The notes under the pieces are model-generated. The model did not search any database and had not been told where the DNA came from. It saw nothing but the letters and a program-made list of their open reading frames with translations. A DNA stretch of 64,000 nt from Piromyces finnis (Eukaryota; Neocallimastigomycota; Neocallimastigomycetes; Neocallimastigales; Neocallimastigaceae). A program made the translations under genes and the position numbers. The stretch lies in NCBI GenBank assembly GCA_002104945.1, contig MCFH01000054.1:310001-374000 (forward strand). The letters are read 5' to 3'. Shown piece by piece: positions 45,738 through 59,800 of this stretch (position 1 is its first letter; the number at the start of each line of letters is the position of its first letter).

Positions 45738-48697
45738 ATGAATAAACTAGAACAAAATAATTATATGGCAAATCTTCAAAGTACAATTGACTTGATAGAA
45801 AAAAGTCAAGCATTAAGATTATCATATGAAGCATTATGTAAAAATAATAAAAATGAAAAAGAAAACATCAATACAAGTAGTCTAAAAAAACAAAATAGTC
45901 AAGAAACTCTATTAAATGAATCATTAAAGAATTTAGATGAATCATCAGAATTAATAAATAAGATAAATATGAATGATAATGATAATATAAATAAAGGTAT
46001 ATCTCTACTGAGTAATTCAAACATTAATCAAGAAAAACAAATAAATGAATTGAAAAGTTTAATAGAAAAACAAAAAAAAGATAATGCTTCAATAAATGAA
46101 CAAAATAATTTCTTAATGATGGAAAATGAAAGATTATTGAATGGGGAGAGACCATTAAGAAAACAAATTAAAAATCTAGCCAATTATTTAAGAGATATAA
46201 GATCAATTAGAGAAGTAAATGATACCAGATATGAACTAGTTCAAAAAAGGTTTTTTGAAAATATCGAAGAACTACTTTCAACTGTAGACGGTTCAATTTA
46301 TGCATTTAAAGGAAGTTTTACGGGACAGAATTTCCCAGGTTTACCATTAATAAAAAAAAAACAAATTGAAAATATAATTGATTTATTAGTAGGCTGTTTT
46401 GCTCATATCCGTTCAGCAGCAGAGAACTATCCCGAGGATGATATATTAGTATTTATAAGTTTATGTGTTAATATTTGTCATAGTCTTTCTCTATGTAGTT
46501 GTCATATTAATAATCTGATGAAAGATATTAATGAAGGAAATGATATTATTAATTCATTAGAAGAAGAAAATATTGCTATGAAAAGTCAGCTTCAATCAAT
46601 GGTAAAAATGAATGAAGATCTTCTTAATAAATATAATAATCTGGAGGAGAAAAACAAATCTTTAGAAGAAAATAAAAATTATATAGAAGAAAAGTATAAA
46701 AATTATATGGAATTGTATAATGAAGAAAAAAATAAAAATGATATGAAAAAAGATTTAATTGAGACAAAAGAAAAAAAAGTTGATAAAGAGATTCAGACTT
46801 GTTCAAGCGATAAAAATAATAATATAGATATAAATATGTATAATGAATTAAATAAAGATTATAAAGCTTTAAATTCAAAATATCAAAATTCAAAAAAAAT
46901 TATTGATAAAATACAAAAAGAATTTAGAAAGAGTACAAAATTAAATATTTTACTAAATAAAAAGCTAAAAAATTATAATGAAGAATGCATGAAATTGAAG
47001 AATTCAAATCAAAATGAAATAAAAAAAAATATCGAATATAAATTAAAGATAAAAGAGTTAAATTGCAAAAATATAGAAATTACAAAATTACTGAATCAAA
47101 GTAATGATTCATTAAAATTAAAAGAAAAAGAAGAAAAAGAAAATGTAATTCAAAAAGAAAACTTGCGTAACGAATCTAAAAATTTAAAAGAAGTATTGAA
47201 AACAGAAATTAAAAAAAACATGAAACAAGTAGATTCCTTGAAGAAAAAATTATTAACGTATGACTCTGAAGTTAATAATTGTAGAGATATTATAAATAAA
47301 CAAAGCAAAGATCTTTTGAATTTAAAAGCATTACTTATTTCTAAAGATAAAACAATTATTGAAACTCAACAAAAATTGTATGATAATTCAAAATATATAT
47401 CCGAAAATATTCAAAGCTATAACGATAAAATTTCAAATTTAACTAAGGAAAATTGTGAATTAAAAGAAAAAGCAGATAAAATTAAGGAGCATAAAGATTT
47501 TTTAGAAAAAACAATGATACATTGGAAAAAAGAAAATGAAAGTTTAAGGAAAAAAATTTCAAAATTATCTATAAATGCAATTTATTCAAAAGATTTCCAG
47601 CGTAGTATGGATGAATTTGAAAAGAAGTTAAAGGAACTATCTTTTGAAAATGAGAAAAAAGAAACTGAACATATTGAATTGATAGATAAAATTAATATGT
47701 TGGAAAGTAGTAATAAAAGTCTAAAAGACATAATAGATAAATATAATGAAAACGAAAAACAAGTTCAAAAAAAGAAAAGTGAAATAATCAATTTAATCAA
47801 TATATATAAATCAATAAAATCGAACTATAAAGATAGTGATAAATCTGAAAAAGATTCTATTTCTTCAGGTTCAACTATTGATGTAAATGATATAGGCTTA
47901 GTTAATGATAAAATTGATGGTACTTATTTTTTAATATATTTAAAAATTAATTATTGCTATATCTAATTATATATATATATATATTATATTTATTATTAAA
48001 ACTAGATGTAAATGACATTTTAAAAAATATTATTGAAGAGTATCATAGTTTAAGAAGCCAAATTTCAGAATGTCAGGATATAAATAAATCAATGGAAAAG
48101 AATTTTTCCGGAATGATTGACGAAAAACAAAGAAATATAAAAGAACAAATACAAAAAACAAAAGAATTGCAAGGAAAAATAGACAAATTAACTAAAGAAA
48201 ATAATGAGTTAAATACTATATTAAATATATACAATGATCAATATATAGAAGTATGTAGAACATTTTTATTATTTTCATTTAGTAGTGATTTTAAGGAAAA
48301 ATTATTTTTAAAACCTGGTTTAAAGAATCATCCTTATCCGTTTAATAAAGATATCCATCAACTTTGTGTTAATTATCAAAACGAATTAGATAATAAGGGA
48401 AAAATCGAAAAAGAGCTTAAAAATATTAAAATTGAGATGAATGACAAAGATATCTTATTAAATGAAAAATTAGAAAAATTAAATATTCTAAATGAGAAAT
48501 ATACAAAATGTCAAGAAGAATATACAACAATAAATGATAAATACAAATCCTTGGAAACAAAATCTTTCTATGATAATAATGAATTAAAAAGACAACTTGA
48601 TGAATTATCAAATAAAAATGAAAAATTGGAATCAACATTGGATGTTATAAAAAAAGGTTATGAACAAATGATAATTAAAGCAATAGATGAAGAATAA
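45738..48697 (+). CDS. Large coiled-coil protein of unknown function, 2 exons, 957 aa
   Basis: Exons 45738-47919 and 48006-48697; 958 codons close, with a GTACTT donor and CTAG acceptor. I do not recognise the family. Residues 1-135 are polar. A more globular, Cys-containing block (about 136-265) has GERPLRKQIKNLANYL, GSFTGQNFPGLPLIKKK and a Cys/His stretch (NICHSLSLCSCHI); this is the best place to look for homologs. Long Lys/Glu/Asn coiled coil follows to the end, broken in exon 2 by a short aromatic block (LLFSFSSDFKEKLFLKPGL, then NHPYPF). No signal peptide or membrane span. It shares an upstream region with DRC2, which makes a ciliary or centrosomal role worth testing. Golgin or kinetochore-type scaffolds are alternatives. 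Confidence 0.75.
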
Positions 48698-49177
48698 TTA
48701 AATTTATATAAAATAAAAAGAAAACCAAGAAAAAAAAATAATTGTAAATTTTTATGTATTATTATTGATAAAACAATATACCCATACTACATCGAAAATT
48801 TAAAAATAATAATGTTTTATAAAAATAAAAATTATCTATTAAATATCAAAAGCAATTTCTTAATTTAACATAATTTAATAGTAATTACTTATTTATTTAT
48901 AAATTAATTTATATAAATTATTATATATAGAATATATTTTTTTATTTAATATATTTTATTATAAAAAATATTATATTTTTCTTTAAATGATAGAATTAAA
49001 CAAAATGTTTTCCTTACATTTATTAATAATAATTTATAAATTTTTTTTTATTAATAATAATTTATAAATTTTTATAGAAATAATTTCATTATTATATAAT
49101 TATTAAGTTATGAATTATTATGAGATTATTTTAGTTTGGTATTTTAAGAAAAAGGTTATGGTTTATATAATAGCTTA
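48698..49177. other. Convergent spacer, coiled-coil gene and Spg1
   Basis: A 480-base A/T spacer holding two 3' ends. A T-rich segment (ATTAATAATAATTTATAAATT) occurs twice in tandem near 49021-49072. Nothing else seen. Confidence 0.6.
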
Positions 49178-50292
49178 TTAAAATTCTAATATAGGAGCAC
49201 CAATATCTTCAATTCTAGCAATAGTACATTTAAGATTGAATACCTTACTTAATACAATTTTGAATAATTTTTGAACATTAATTGAATGAGAAGTTGAACA
49301 GAATACTAATGATGCTTTCATTGCTTTTGCATATTTTCTTGCCTATTTTTGATTTATGACCATTATATTAAAGATATTTATTAATTGCAATTATTTAAAT
49401 AAAAGTAATAATTATAGTTATTCAAAAATATATTTTATTAATACTTGATTTGTTATTTCTTCTTGTTCCTCTGGAGAAAGTATAGCAAATTGATCGTATT
49501 TTGTTCCAATTAAAAATGGAATGGCGGTCTTTTTTTTTATTTAATTTAAATATTTTATTAATGGTCGAACAAAATAATATAATTCGAAGATTTATAATTT
49601 TTTTTAATTTAAAATTATTATTACTTTATTAAATCCTCTCGCTTGTCTATACCATTCCTTAATACTATTTAATGTAGATTTTCTTGATAAATCAAACATA
49701 AATAACAATGCAACTGCATCATTACAAACTAATGGTAACATATTAACAAATTCTCTTTGACCTTTAAATATTTAAAATTGAAATAATTTTCTTCATTTAA
49801 TATTTTTTGTTCTTTTTAAAATGATTTGATATATATTGATATTTTATCATAATATTAACCTCCAAGATCCCAGATACTAAAAGTGATACCAGTATTTCTA
49901 ATCATAATTGTTTTTTCCATAAAGTTTACACCTTTTTTTTATTAAATTGATTAATAATTTTAATTAATTTATATACTATATTCTATATTCTCTTTTAATT
50001 TATTACCGAGAGTTTGAATATAATCTTCATCAAATGAACCTTCAACATATTTAACCATTAAACTTGTTTTTCCAATTTGACTATCTCCAACCATACCAAC
50101 TTTGACAACAACACTTTTTTTTTAATCGTTTTCAATATTAAGAAATATTTAGTTAAAATATTTAATAGTTATATGATAAAATTTTCGAAAGATTAAAAAT
50201 ATTTTTTTTTACCTATTGTTATTGCCACTTGTTCCTTCCTTATTTTCATTTTCTTGAATTGGGTCTGATTGTTGAGGTATATTGTCAGCCAT
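49178..50292 (-). CDS. spg1: Spg1/Tem1 Ras-like GTPase, 6 exons, 214 aa
   Basis: Exons: 50292-50213, 50113-50007, 49931-49860, 49761-49625, 49528-49445, 49342-49178; 215 codons close. This small GTPase sits at the head of the septation initiation / mitotic exit network at spindle poles and triggers cytokinesis. Motifs: P-loop GDSQIGKT (36-43), switch II WDLGGQ (83-88), GTKYD (140-144), STSHS (176-180). The family signatures [29 protein letters not shown] and the tail ARKYAKAMK are strongly Spg1-like. No C-terminal CaaX box, as in the family. The short N-terminal extension is Gln/Asn/Glu-rich. Length matches fission-yeast Spg1 (198 aa). Confidence 0.95.
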
Positions 50293-51079
50293 TTTTATAT
50301 TATATTAGTATTTTATAATAAAAGTATTTAAAATATATCTATAATATATAATTTCTTATTAAAAATATGAAATATATCTTAAATATTACTTTTTTTTTTT
50401 AAAAAAATTTTTATTTCTTTAATTTTTTAAAATTATATATTTACTATAAAATTTAAATACCATTATAAAAACATTATTAAATAAAATTATAGCATTTTGT
50501 GTGTATTTAAAGAATTTAAATATAATTTTAAAACTAAAATTTAAATAATTAAAAATATTAAAGTTTAGAAATACACTAATTGTAAATAGCCAATTTATTA
50601 TGATTATTCATTAATTACTTCATAAAGTTTACAACTATATTCAATATTATTTTTAATATATAATAATAGTTAAATATAGAATATTGTAGTATCCTGTAAA
50701 AATTTGAGAAAAAGTATTATTGATATTGATATTGTGTTATATGATTAATAATAAGAAAAAATAATTAAAAACTTATAAAATTTTTTAATGTAATTAATAA
50801 ATAAATTATGCATCTTAATTTTTTTTTAATAATTAATATTAAATAAATAATAATAATAAAGTATAATTATAATAATTATATACTTTTTTTTTAAAGATGA
50901 AAAATAAAGATTAAAAAGAAAAAGAGAATTATATTTTATATAAATTATTTTTTATAATATGTGTAATATGTAATATTTCATTAACCTGATATACATAATT
51001 ATTATAATATATTGAATTGAAAAATATTTATTACTATCCTATTCTTTATTATTCATATAAATAATAAAGGTTTACCATA
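50293..51079. other. Shared upstream region of Spg1 and the ASH-RhoGAP gene
   Basis: A 787-base divergent spacer, AT-rich with several T and A tracts. Both promoters must lie here. No recognised site. Confidence 0.55.
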
Positions 51080-54000
51080 ATGGTCTTTAATGAAATATCA
51101 TATTTAATTAATGATTTTCCATACCCACCTTCATATCTTCCAAGACCATTAATACATGAAAAATGTTTAGATAATCCTATACATGATCCAAATTTGTTTG
51201 ATAAAACAGTATCAGAATATTTCTCATCTGTAATGGAAAATGAAAAGAACGATAATGATATGATAAGAATGGAAATTAATGTTAACCCAGTTAGTAGAGG
51301 TAAAGTACAAGAAAAGTCTAGTTTAAGAAAAGAATTAAGTTTTAATGAATCAGTAGATTCATTCAACAAATCAAATGTTAATATTCATGCTGAAAGTTGT
51401 GGTTCTATAGTTAGTCATATTGAAAAATCACAATCAGTAGTTGTATTTCCACTTGAAAAAATTAAATTATTTCATAGTACAAACGAAATTCAACTATATA
51501 TGAAAGATAAGCAAAATAATGTATACTCAATGAATAAACGTCTTTCTATATCTAATCCTACAATACATGATAAAGGCATTTTGAGAAACTCTTTACAAAA
51601 AATAAAATTTAATAAGAGTAAGAGTATGAATAATATAAAGAATAGTAATGGTAATAACTTTAGTAAGGAACCATTTAAACATGAACGTTCATTATTAAAA
51701 GAATTAAGTACAGATTTTAAAAAATTCTTCGGATATCATAAAGATGAATCAATAAGCTTTTTATCAAGTAAAAATAGTTCATATATTGATGATAATATTG
51801 AAATAATTAAAATTGAAAATAATAATAATGTAAACATTCTTAACGACGATAAAGAACATCAAAATAATATTAATGATAGTTTAAATAAAAATATGAAACA
51901 TGAAAAAAGTGTAAATCATGAGGTATCAAAAGTATTGGATAACAATGGAAATTATAATTATAATAATGATAATAGTAAAAAGAATAGTAATAACAATATC
52001 AATGAATCAACGTCATATGAAAAAAGTGAAAAGAATGAAATAAATAAATTAAATAATGAAAAACAAAAAATCAATCAAGAAACAAAATATAATATGTATG
52101 ATGGAAATAATTCTAATAGCCAAAATGAATCTGATAACAATTATAGTAATTCATCATTATCAGAAATTGAAGAGTGTCAGACGTCAAATAAGATTGAAGC
52201 CACACGAAATTCAATACTAAAGAATAAAAGCAAATCCATTACACTTTTGGCACCAATTGCGTCTATTTCTTTAGAAGGAAAAAAGAATAAAATAGGAACT
52301 GATGATGATAATTCAACAGAAAAGCGTAATAATCAAAGAAAAAATAATCAAACTAATGAATATAGTAAAGAATATATAAGGCAAATATCATGTCAACGTA
52401 TTGATCGTTATAGATTAAATGGAGGATTAGTTCGAGATCGTATTCAAAGATATAAAAGTAATGAAGCGTTAATGAATAAGCCAATTAAGTTATCCTCTAA
52501 TACAAGCAGTATTACTAATGATGAATCAAATAAATCGTTAAATAGCGTTACAAATAGTAAAGACGATGTAACAAATAAAAAATTAAAATTAAATTATTCT
52601 AGTTCGGATAATCCATTATTTGAAATATTTAAAAGTAATGATGATATTATAAGGGAAAGGATTACGGTATTGAATATGTCAACACACATAAATTCTTCAC
52701 CAAATAGTTTTTCACAGTTACAAGATGAAAGAATTAATCGAGAAAATGATTTATTAGAAAATTTAGAGCTTTTACATCAAGGTATTTTGGGGACTATACC
52801 AGATAATAAAAAGGAAAAATTAAAAGAATTTCTATTATGTTTAACAGATGAAAATATTGATAATTATCAAAAGCAAATACATGAAGAATGTAATTATAAT
52901 TATATTTATATAATGATTTTATATACTCATATAATCATATATAATTCTAGAAAAATAATTCAATATTTCACAATTAATATTATATAAAATAATCAATAGT
53001 ATTTTAATTTTATTTTTAATTATAAATTTTGAAATATAAATAAAAATAGATGATAAACGACAAAAATTAAATAATATAGAAAATAAACCTATTATGGTAC
53101 ACATATAGACTATATATATACAATATAATTATATTACATCTTAGATACTAATAAAATATTACCATTTAATTGAAATATGCTTTAATTATAGCTAAATAAA
53201 TATTATATAAATTTCGGAAATTCAAAAAAAAAAATACCAATTGAAGAGGAAGTTTGTGATACTTTAACAATCGAGTCAAAAGGTAAAAATAAAGCAATAA
53301 ATATATAATGCAATCAAATATAACATTTATATTTACTATTATATATTTAATTATTTAGGTTTTCATGCAAAATATTTATTCTATTATGAAAATAAGGATA
53401 GTAATTTTACATTAAAAATTTCACCAATGTCGGGTTTATTAACAAAAACTGAAACCCAAAATATATCATTTTCATTGACATGTAAAACAACCATGAATAA
53501 AAAAATAATAATTCCATTACGTATAGAAGGTATATTATATAATTTAAATAATTATTCTGCTTTTTATTTTTAAAAAAAAATAAAAATAATTCTTTTTGAG
53601 AGAATTTTTAGTTATAATTATTAATATTATTAAATATTTTTATTTTTATTAGATAAATATCATTTCATAATCATGAAAATAAGAAGTCAGAATTCATGTT
53701 TTGGTGTAAATATTAAGAATTGTGATATGGAATCTGATACAATATTTTCATCTCACCAATATAATATTCCTAAAATTTTAAAAGTATATATAAAATAATT
53801 CTTTTATTATATTATTATTAATATATTACGAATAATGTGATTTAACAAAATTCAAATAATATTTTTTTTTAAAAAAAAAACTAGATGTATAGAAAAATAT
53901 TAATATCAAATAATGCTTATCAAAAAGGAAAAGTAATATTTGAAGGTCAACCAGATGAAAATGAAGTTATAGAAATAAAAAAACAAATAATAAATAATGA

Positions 54001-54674
54001 ATCAATTATTACAATAGATATACATTGTATAGCCTATCTTTTTAAAAATTGGTTTTATGAGGTATATTTATAAATTATTAATTAGTTATTATTATAATAA
54101 CTCTTTGTTAAACATAAAAAACTTCTTTTTTTTTTTGAAATTCTAATTAGTTACCTAGAAAGCTATTATATCAAATAAACCAACAAATGCTATTAGAGAA
54201 TAAAAATTTTGATGAATATAGTGATAAAATTACTGGTTTAGAAAGAGTGTAATTTTTATATTTATAATTAGTTTTTAAAAAATATATATCAATTAATTAT
54301 AATTATAATAATATTATATAATATCTTTCATTTAAATAGTGTATTTTCATGGTTGATTGATTGTTTTGTGGAAATACAAAAATACCTTCCTAATAAAGAT
54401 GATATTAAAAGCATAAGTAAATAACCAAATAAAAATTTTTATATAATTTATTAAATAATTATTTAAAAGTAGTGAAAAGAAATAATGCTTAAAATTTAAA
54501 ATTTATTGATTGATTTATAATTTTTTTAATAAATTAAAAGTAAAAGCTTTTGTACCAGGTCTATATAATATACCTTGTGAAGAAAATAAGGAAAATAATA
54601 AAACATATATTAATAATCTTGAATTATTTATTAATTATTTTGTGGATAAAAGAAGAGAAGAATTACACCTTTAA
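51080..54674 (+). CDS. OCRL-type ASH-RhoGAP protein without phosphatase domain, 9 exons, 911 aa
   Basis: Exons: 51080-52889, 53050-53096, 53192-53282, 53359-53529, 53653-53783, 53885-54061, 54151-54248, 54340-54416, 54541-54674; 912 codons close. Residues 1 to about 600 are disordered, rich in Asn/Ser/Lys, with basic patches. From about residue 620 an ASH-like beta domain starts (YYINFGNSKKKIPI), then FTLKISPMSGLLTKTE and YHFIIMKIRSQNSCFGVNI, as in the C-terminal half of OCRL/INPP5B. A RhoGAP-like fold follows: IPKIL, GKVIFEGQPDENEV, CIAYLFKNWFYELPRKLL, and a helical end. The usual arginine finger is absent, so catalytic GAP activity is unlikely, as in OCRL. No inositol 5-phosphatase motifs occur. 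It may bind Rab/Rho or endocytic partners. It diverges from spg1. Confidence 0.76.
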
Positions 54675-55459
54675 ATTTTATACAATAAATAATATAAAAA
54701 AAAAATAATTTCAAAAAAAAAAAAAAAAAAAAAAAAAAACAGTAGCAATAAGTTACTCTAACATTTATATATACCATACCATATACCATTTTTTGCTTTT
54801 TTTTTTTTTATTACCTATAAGGATTAATATAATAATAGATAGACATAATATTTAAATATATTATTATGATAGATAAAAAAAATAACAACTTTTTTATGCT
54901 TATAAAAGAAACTATTAAAAAAAAAAAAAAAATAAATAAAGTCAATAATAAATAGATAATTAACTATATTTAGTTACTATATTTAATTAGTAAAATAATA
55001 ATAATAAATATATAATAATAATAATGTATTATCATATGTTAATATTATTAATAAAAAAAAAAAAAAAAAAAAAATAGAATATAGATGTAGACTTTTATAA
55101 CAATACTATCTACTTTAATATATTTAATTCAAATTAATCTTAACAATGTCAATGTTCTTAAAAATTATTTAAAAAGTTTGAATATATATATATATATATT
55201 TATATATAATTATTTATTAATTATTTATATATAAGTATTTAATGCGGTTGTACAAATGATTCTATTTGATTTTAAATATAAAAGATAAAAACAAGGAATA
55301 AAATGGAATAAAAAAAAAATAACTAAATTTATGACTAGAAAGTTATTAATAATTTAGATAAAATATATATATATAAAACAACCAATTTTTTTTAATAAAT
55401 ATATTTATTTATTTTTAAAATAGTTGTTTTTTTAATTAACACTTATTTACTAAAGTAAT
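54675..55459. other. Convergent spacer, ASH-RhoGAP and Dis3 genes
   Basis: About 785 bases of A/T tracts, including A runs over 20 bases (54717-54739, 55051-55073) and short TA runs. It holds two 3' ends. No coding region seen. Confidence 0.6.
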
Positions 55460-56117
55460 TTATGCAACTTTTCTTTTCTTTAAAGCTGGTTCACTAGAAG
55501 TTTTTTGTGCTTCTTCTTCTTCCTTAATAACTTCAATCTTATTTCTAATTTCATCATCAATTTCATTCAATTCTTCATCATTCATCTTATTAGCGTTTTG
55601 TGATTCAACAGAAATTCCTGGAACGAATGGTTTGACTAATTTCATTGATAACTTTGAGGAAATACCACCAACACCAGTTTCTTCAATTGATATTTGAACA
55701 GTAATTCTATCAAAAATCTTAAAAGTACAATATTCTGATACTAATTTGTTTTCTTTAGCATCATATGTAAATATTTGTTTTGAAACATTCTTTGTATTTG
55801 GTTCTGAATAAATAATACTTTCTATACCATATCTATTTAAAATTAAAATAAGTAATGATTAATTTTTTTTCTTTATTTACTATATAAATATAAATTCAAT
55901 TTTTGTAAAAAAAAAAAAAAATTACCTTGGAATTAAAGCAATAAAACCATTCTTAAGAATTCTAATAATGAAACCTTCTTCTTCAACAACTCTATCTTTA
56001 AAGTATAAATTGGTAAACAATTCAACAGAACTTCTTGAAGCTTGTTGAGCCATTCTATGTCTAAAGTTTAATACTATATGAAAAATTATAAAATTAAAAA
56101 TGTATTTAATTATACCA

Positions 56118-56160
<43 letters not shown>

Positions 56161-56748
56161 TTTAAAATTAATAGTGATACTTACCATCACAAATCTTTTG
56201 AATCTTTATTTTATCAATAATATCAGTTGAATAACCTTCTCCATAATTAATTGCGGCAGCTAATAATCTATGAACAATTACATCAGAATAACGACGAATT
56301 GGTGAGGTGAAGTGAGTATAGATTTCAGTAGCTAAACCATAATGCCAGAAGTCTTTTTCGGAAACAGTACCTGAACTAAAGTAAACAGCTTGCATCATAC
56401 ATCTAGTGGTCATAATTCTAATAAGTTTATTAAAGTATGGTTGACCAGGTACCTAAAAATATGGAAAATAATATATATTTTTATTTTAATTTTATTTTTT
56501 TTTTATTTATTTTAATAAATCTATATTATAAAATAAATTACAATAGCCTTATCAAGAGAGTCAGCCAATTCTTTGGATGAAGAGCAATTTAGTTTAACAC
56601 CAACACTTTCAGCAGCAGCTATTAATACATCGAAATTGTTTTGTGGTGGAGTAGGGTGACGTCTATTATTAAGTATATTATAATATATTTTAATAAATAT
56701 TATTATTACATTATTATTATTATCATTATTATTACATTATTATTATTA

Positions 56749-56800
<52 letters not shown>

Positions 56801-59800
56801 TATTAAATATTAATATATTCATACCTTAATAAAGAAGATTCTGGGTATTTACTATGAATTTTTTTAGCAACAGAAATATTGGCGAGTAACATAAATTCTT
56901 CGACAAGAGCATTGGTTTCTTTTAATTCCTTCATTTCTACATCTACTGGATCTTGAGAATCGTTTTCTAAATTGAATCTTACTTCTGGTGAAGCTAAAGT
57001 TAATGCACCAGCATCCAATCTCTTCTTTTTTAATTTTTTCGCTAAACCATTTAATATTCTAATACTCTTTGTAATATTATCATTCATACGCCTTTATTAA
57101 ATATAATATTAGGTTATAAAAATTAATTAAAAAGTTCATAATTAAAAAATATATAATTATAATTATATTAAAATTATAATATATATATAATATAAATTTA
57201 TTTATTTTTAATATGAAATATCTTTTTTCGAAATACTTACTTATCATCATTTCTATTTTGTGCTTCTTCATAAGTTAAGGAAGCTTTAGAACGAATAACA
57301 CTCTTAGTGAAGTAAACATTAACAATTTCAGCATCAGGAGTTAATTCCCAAATACAAGAGAAAGCAAGACGGTCAACATTTGATCTTAATGAACATAAGT
57401 TTGTACCAAGAAGTTCTGGTAACATATCAATACGTTTATCAACCAAATAAACTGTAGTACCTCTCTTAGCAGCTTCTCTATCCATAGCAGTGCTTGGTCT
57501 AACAAAGTGAGTAACATCAGCAATATCTAAATATGATAATAAAAAAAATTAATAAATATAAATTATTAAGAGGTATTACTAACTTTATTGAAATAACAAT
57601 TACAACAATATTAATGGTAAAAAAAAAAAAATTTATTTATATATTTATTTTAATAATATAATATATAAAATGTATATATTTGTAAATATTCGTAATACTT
57701 ACGGACACCAACTTCATAGTTTCCATTTTCCAAAGGTCTAACGTGAAGAGCATCATCAATATCAGTACAACCTGGAGGATCAATACTACATATATCAAGA
57801 TCACGAAGATCTTTTCTTTTACTTAATTCTTCTTCAGAAATAGTAAAGTTTTCACCTTCTGGAGGTAAGTCATTCAAAACTTGTTGTGAGAATGGCATGT
57901 AAGGAACATCATGTTCTAATAATAAAACTTCAGTTTCAGTATTACGATCACCAATATCACCAAGATCACGAACAAAGTGACCAAATGGATATCTTTAAAA
58001 AATAAAAAAAGGTTTTTTTAAAAATATGGAAATAGAGTTTAAAAATGAATAAATTTTATATATGTATATTAAATTATTATTACTATTATCACATAAATTA
58101 TGTTAATACTTACAATGAGTTTTTACTCCATGAATCAATAGCGACAACAATTCTCTTTCCCATTAATGCTTCAGCTTGTCTTGTTCTAATTCTAATTTTT
58201 GGAATACGTCTATCCATTGAAATTACTAAAATATTTTGAGTAGCATTATGATTTGTAGTTTTTTGAACAGTGTTCTTATCAATAGAACCACAATATCTAT
58301 TTAATTAGGTATATAAAGTTAATTGTTTAAAAATAATTAACCGTATAAGTTACAATATTATTTTACTGATATATATTATTATTTATATATAACTATCAAT
58401 TTATACTTACTGTCTATAATGCTTTTTAATGATACCAACGACTTTACCAGTTGGAATTGGCTTTTCGGTGTAAGAAACTTCTTCGTTTTCTTTTTCTTCT
58501 GACTTTTCATTACCATCCTTCATAGTTTCATCTTCATTATTTTTTTCTTCTTCTTCTTCTTCTTCTTTTTCATCATCTATTATAATTAATTTATATATAC
58601 AAGTATAGAATTATTAACATAAATTTGTTAATTATTTTTTAAACAAAAAAATATTAAAAAAGGTATTATTATTTTACCATTGGAAATAATTTTTGAAGCA
58701 TTGGTTTTCCATTCTTCCTTTGGTAAAAGTTTTACGGCAACTGTATCACCTTGAATAGCACGATTTAAACTACCTCTTCCAGAAATAAGGATTTGTGTTT
58801 CTTCACCATCAATATTAGCCATAATAGTACCTTCTAAATAATTATGCATACTAATATTTATACTTCCTTGATATAATAAACCAGCCTTTAAACCACCCGA
58901 AATTTGTACTGGAGTCATATGCTATAATTGGATCGATTTTTTTCATTTTTAAATTTTATCATATTTGAAATAAAAAAAATATTTATAAGTTTATGCATTA
59001 TTCATATTTAATTATTACATTATTTTCATTTAATAATTCAAAAAAAAAAAGTTTTTTTTTCTTGTTATATTACTTCTTCATAGGTGAATTTTTTATCATT
59101 GGTGTCATCTTCAGATGGATAAACTACCATATCCATTAGTTCTGGATAATCATCAATTTGTTCAACATATTCAGCCACTTTATCATTTACAGAGAAAATA
59201 AATGATTTTTAAATTAACATTATTTTAATAATTATTATGAGATTTAAAATTACACTTTTATGAAAATTCATTTATTTTCATTATATATTTAATTTAAAAT
59301 AATTACTTGAACAAGCTTTTATTCCTTCTTGTTGAGCCTTTACTCTATTATCTTTATCATCTGAAATTAAAAGGACAGTAATTTGACCATTTGGATGTGT
59401 TTTTAAATGAATATTATACCACAAAGTAGCAGTTCTTATAGCTTTTTATTATAGTAATTGAAATATTTTAAGCATAGGTGAGAAATACAAATTTTAATAA
59501 ACATTAAATTTTATATTCAGTATAAAAAAGTAATATAATTATTTAATATCTTACCTCTATCATTTCTATCATTCATAGTTTCATCCTTTAAACGTTCAAT
59601 AGCAGTATGTCTTTTAATATTAAAAATAAAATTATTTAATATAATAATATAAAAATTTTATTATAAATAACATTTTATCTCTTTTTATTATTTTTGAATA
59701 TTTCTTCTTTATACCTATTATGTTCATTGGAAAATAGGTAGAAATGTTTTGGAACTTCTTCCAACAAAGTTTTTATTCTATTATAGATTTGAAGAGATCT

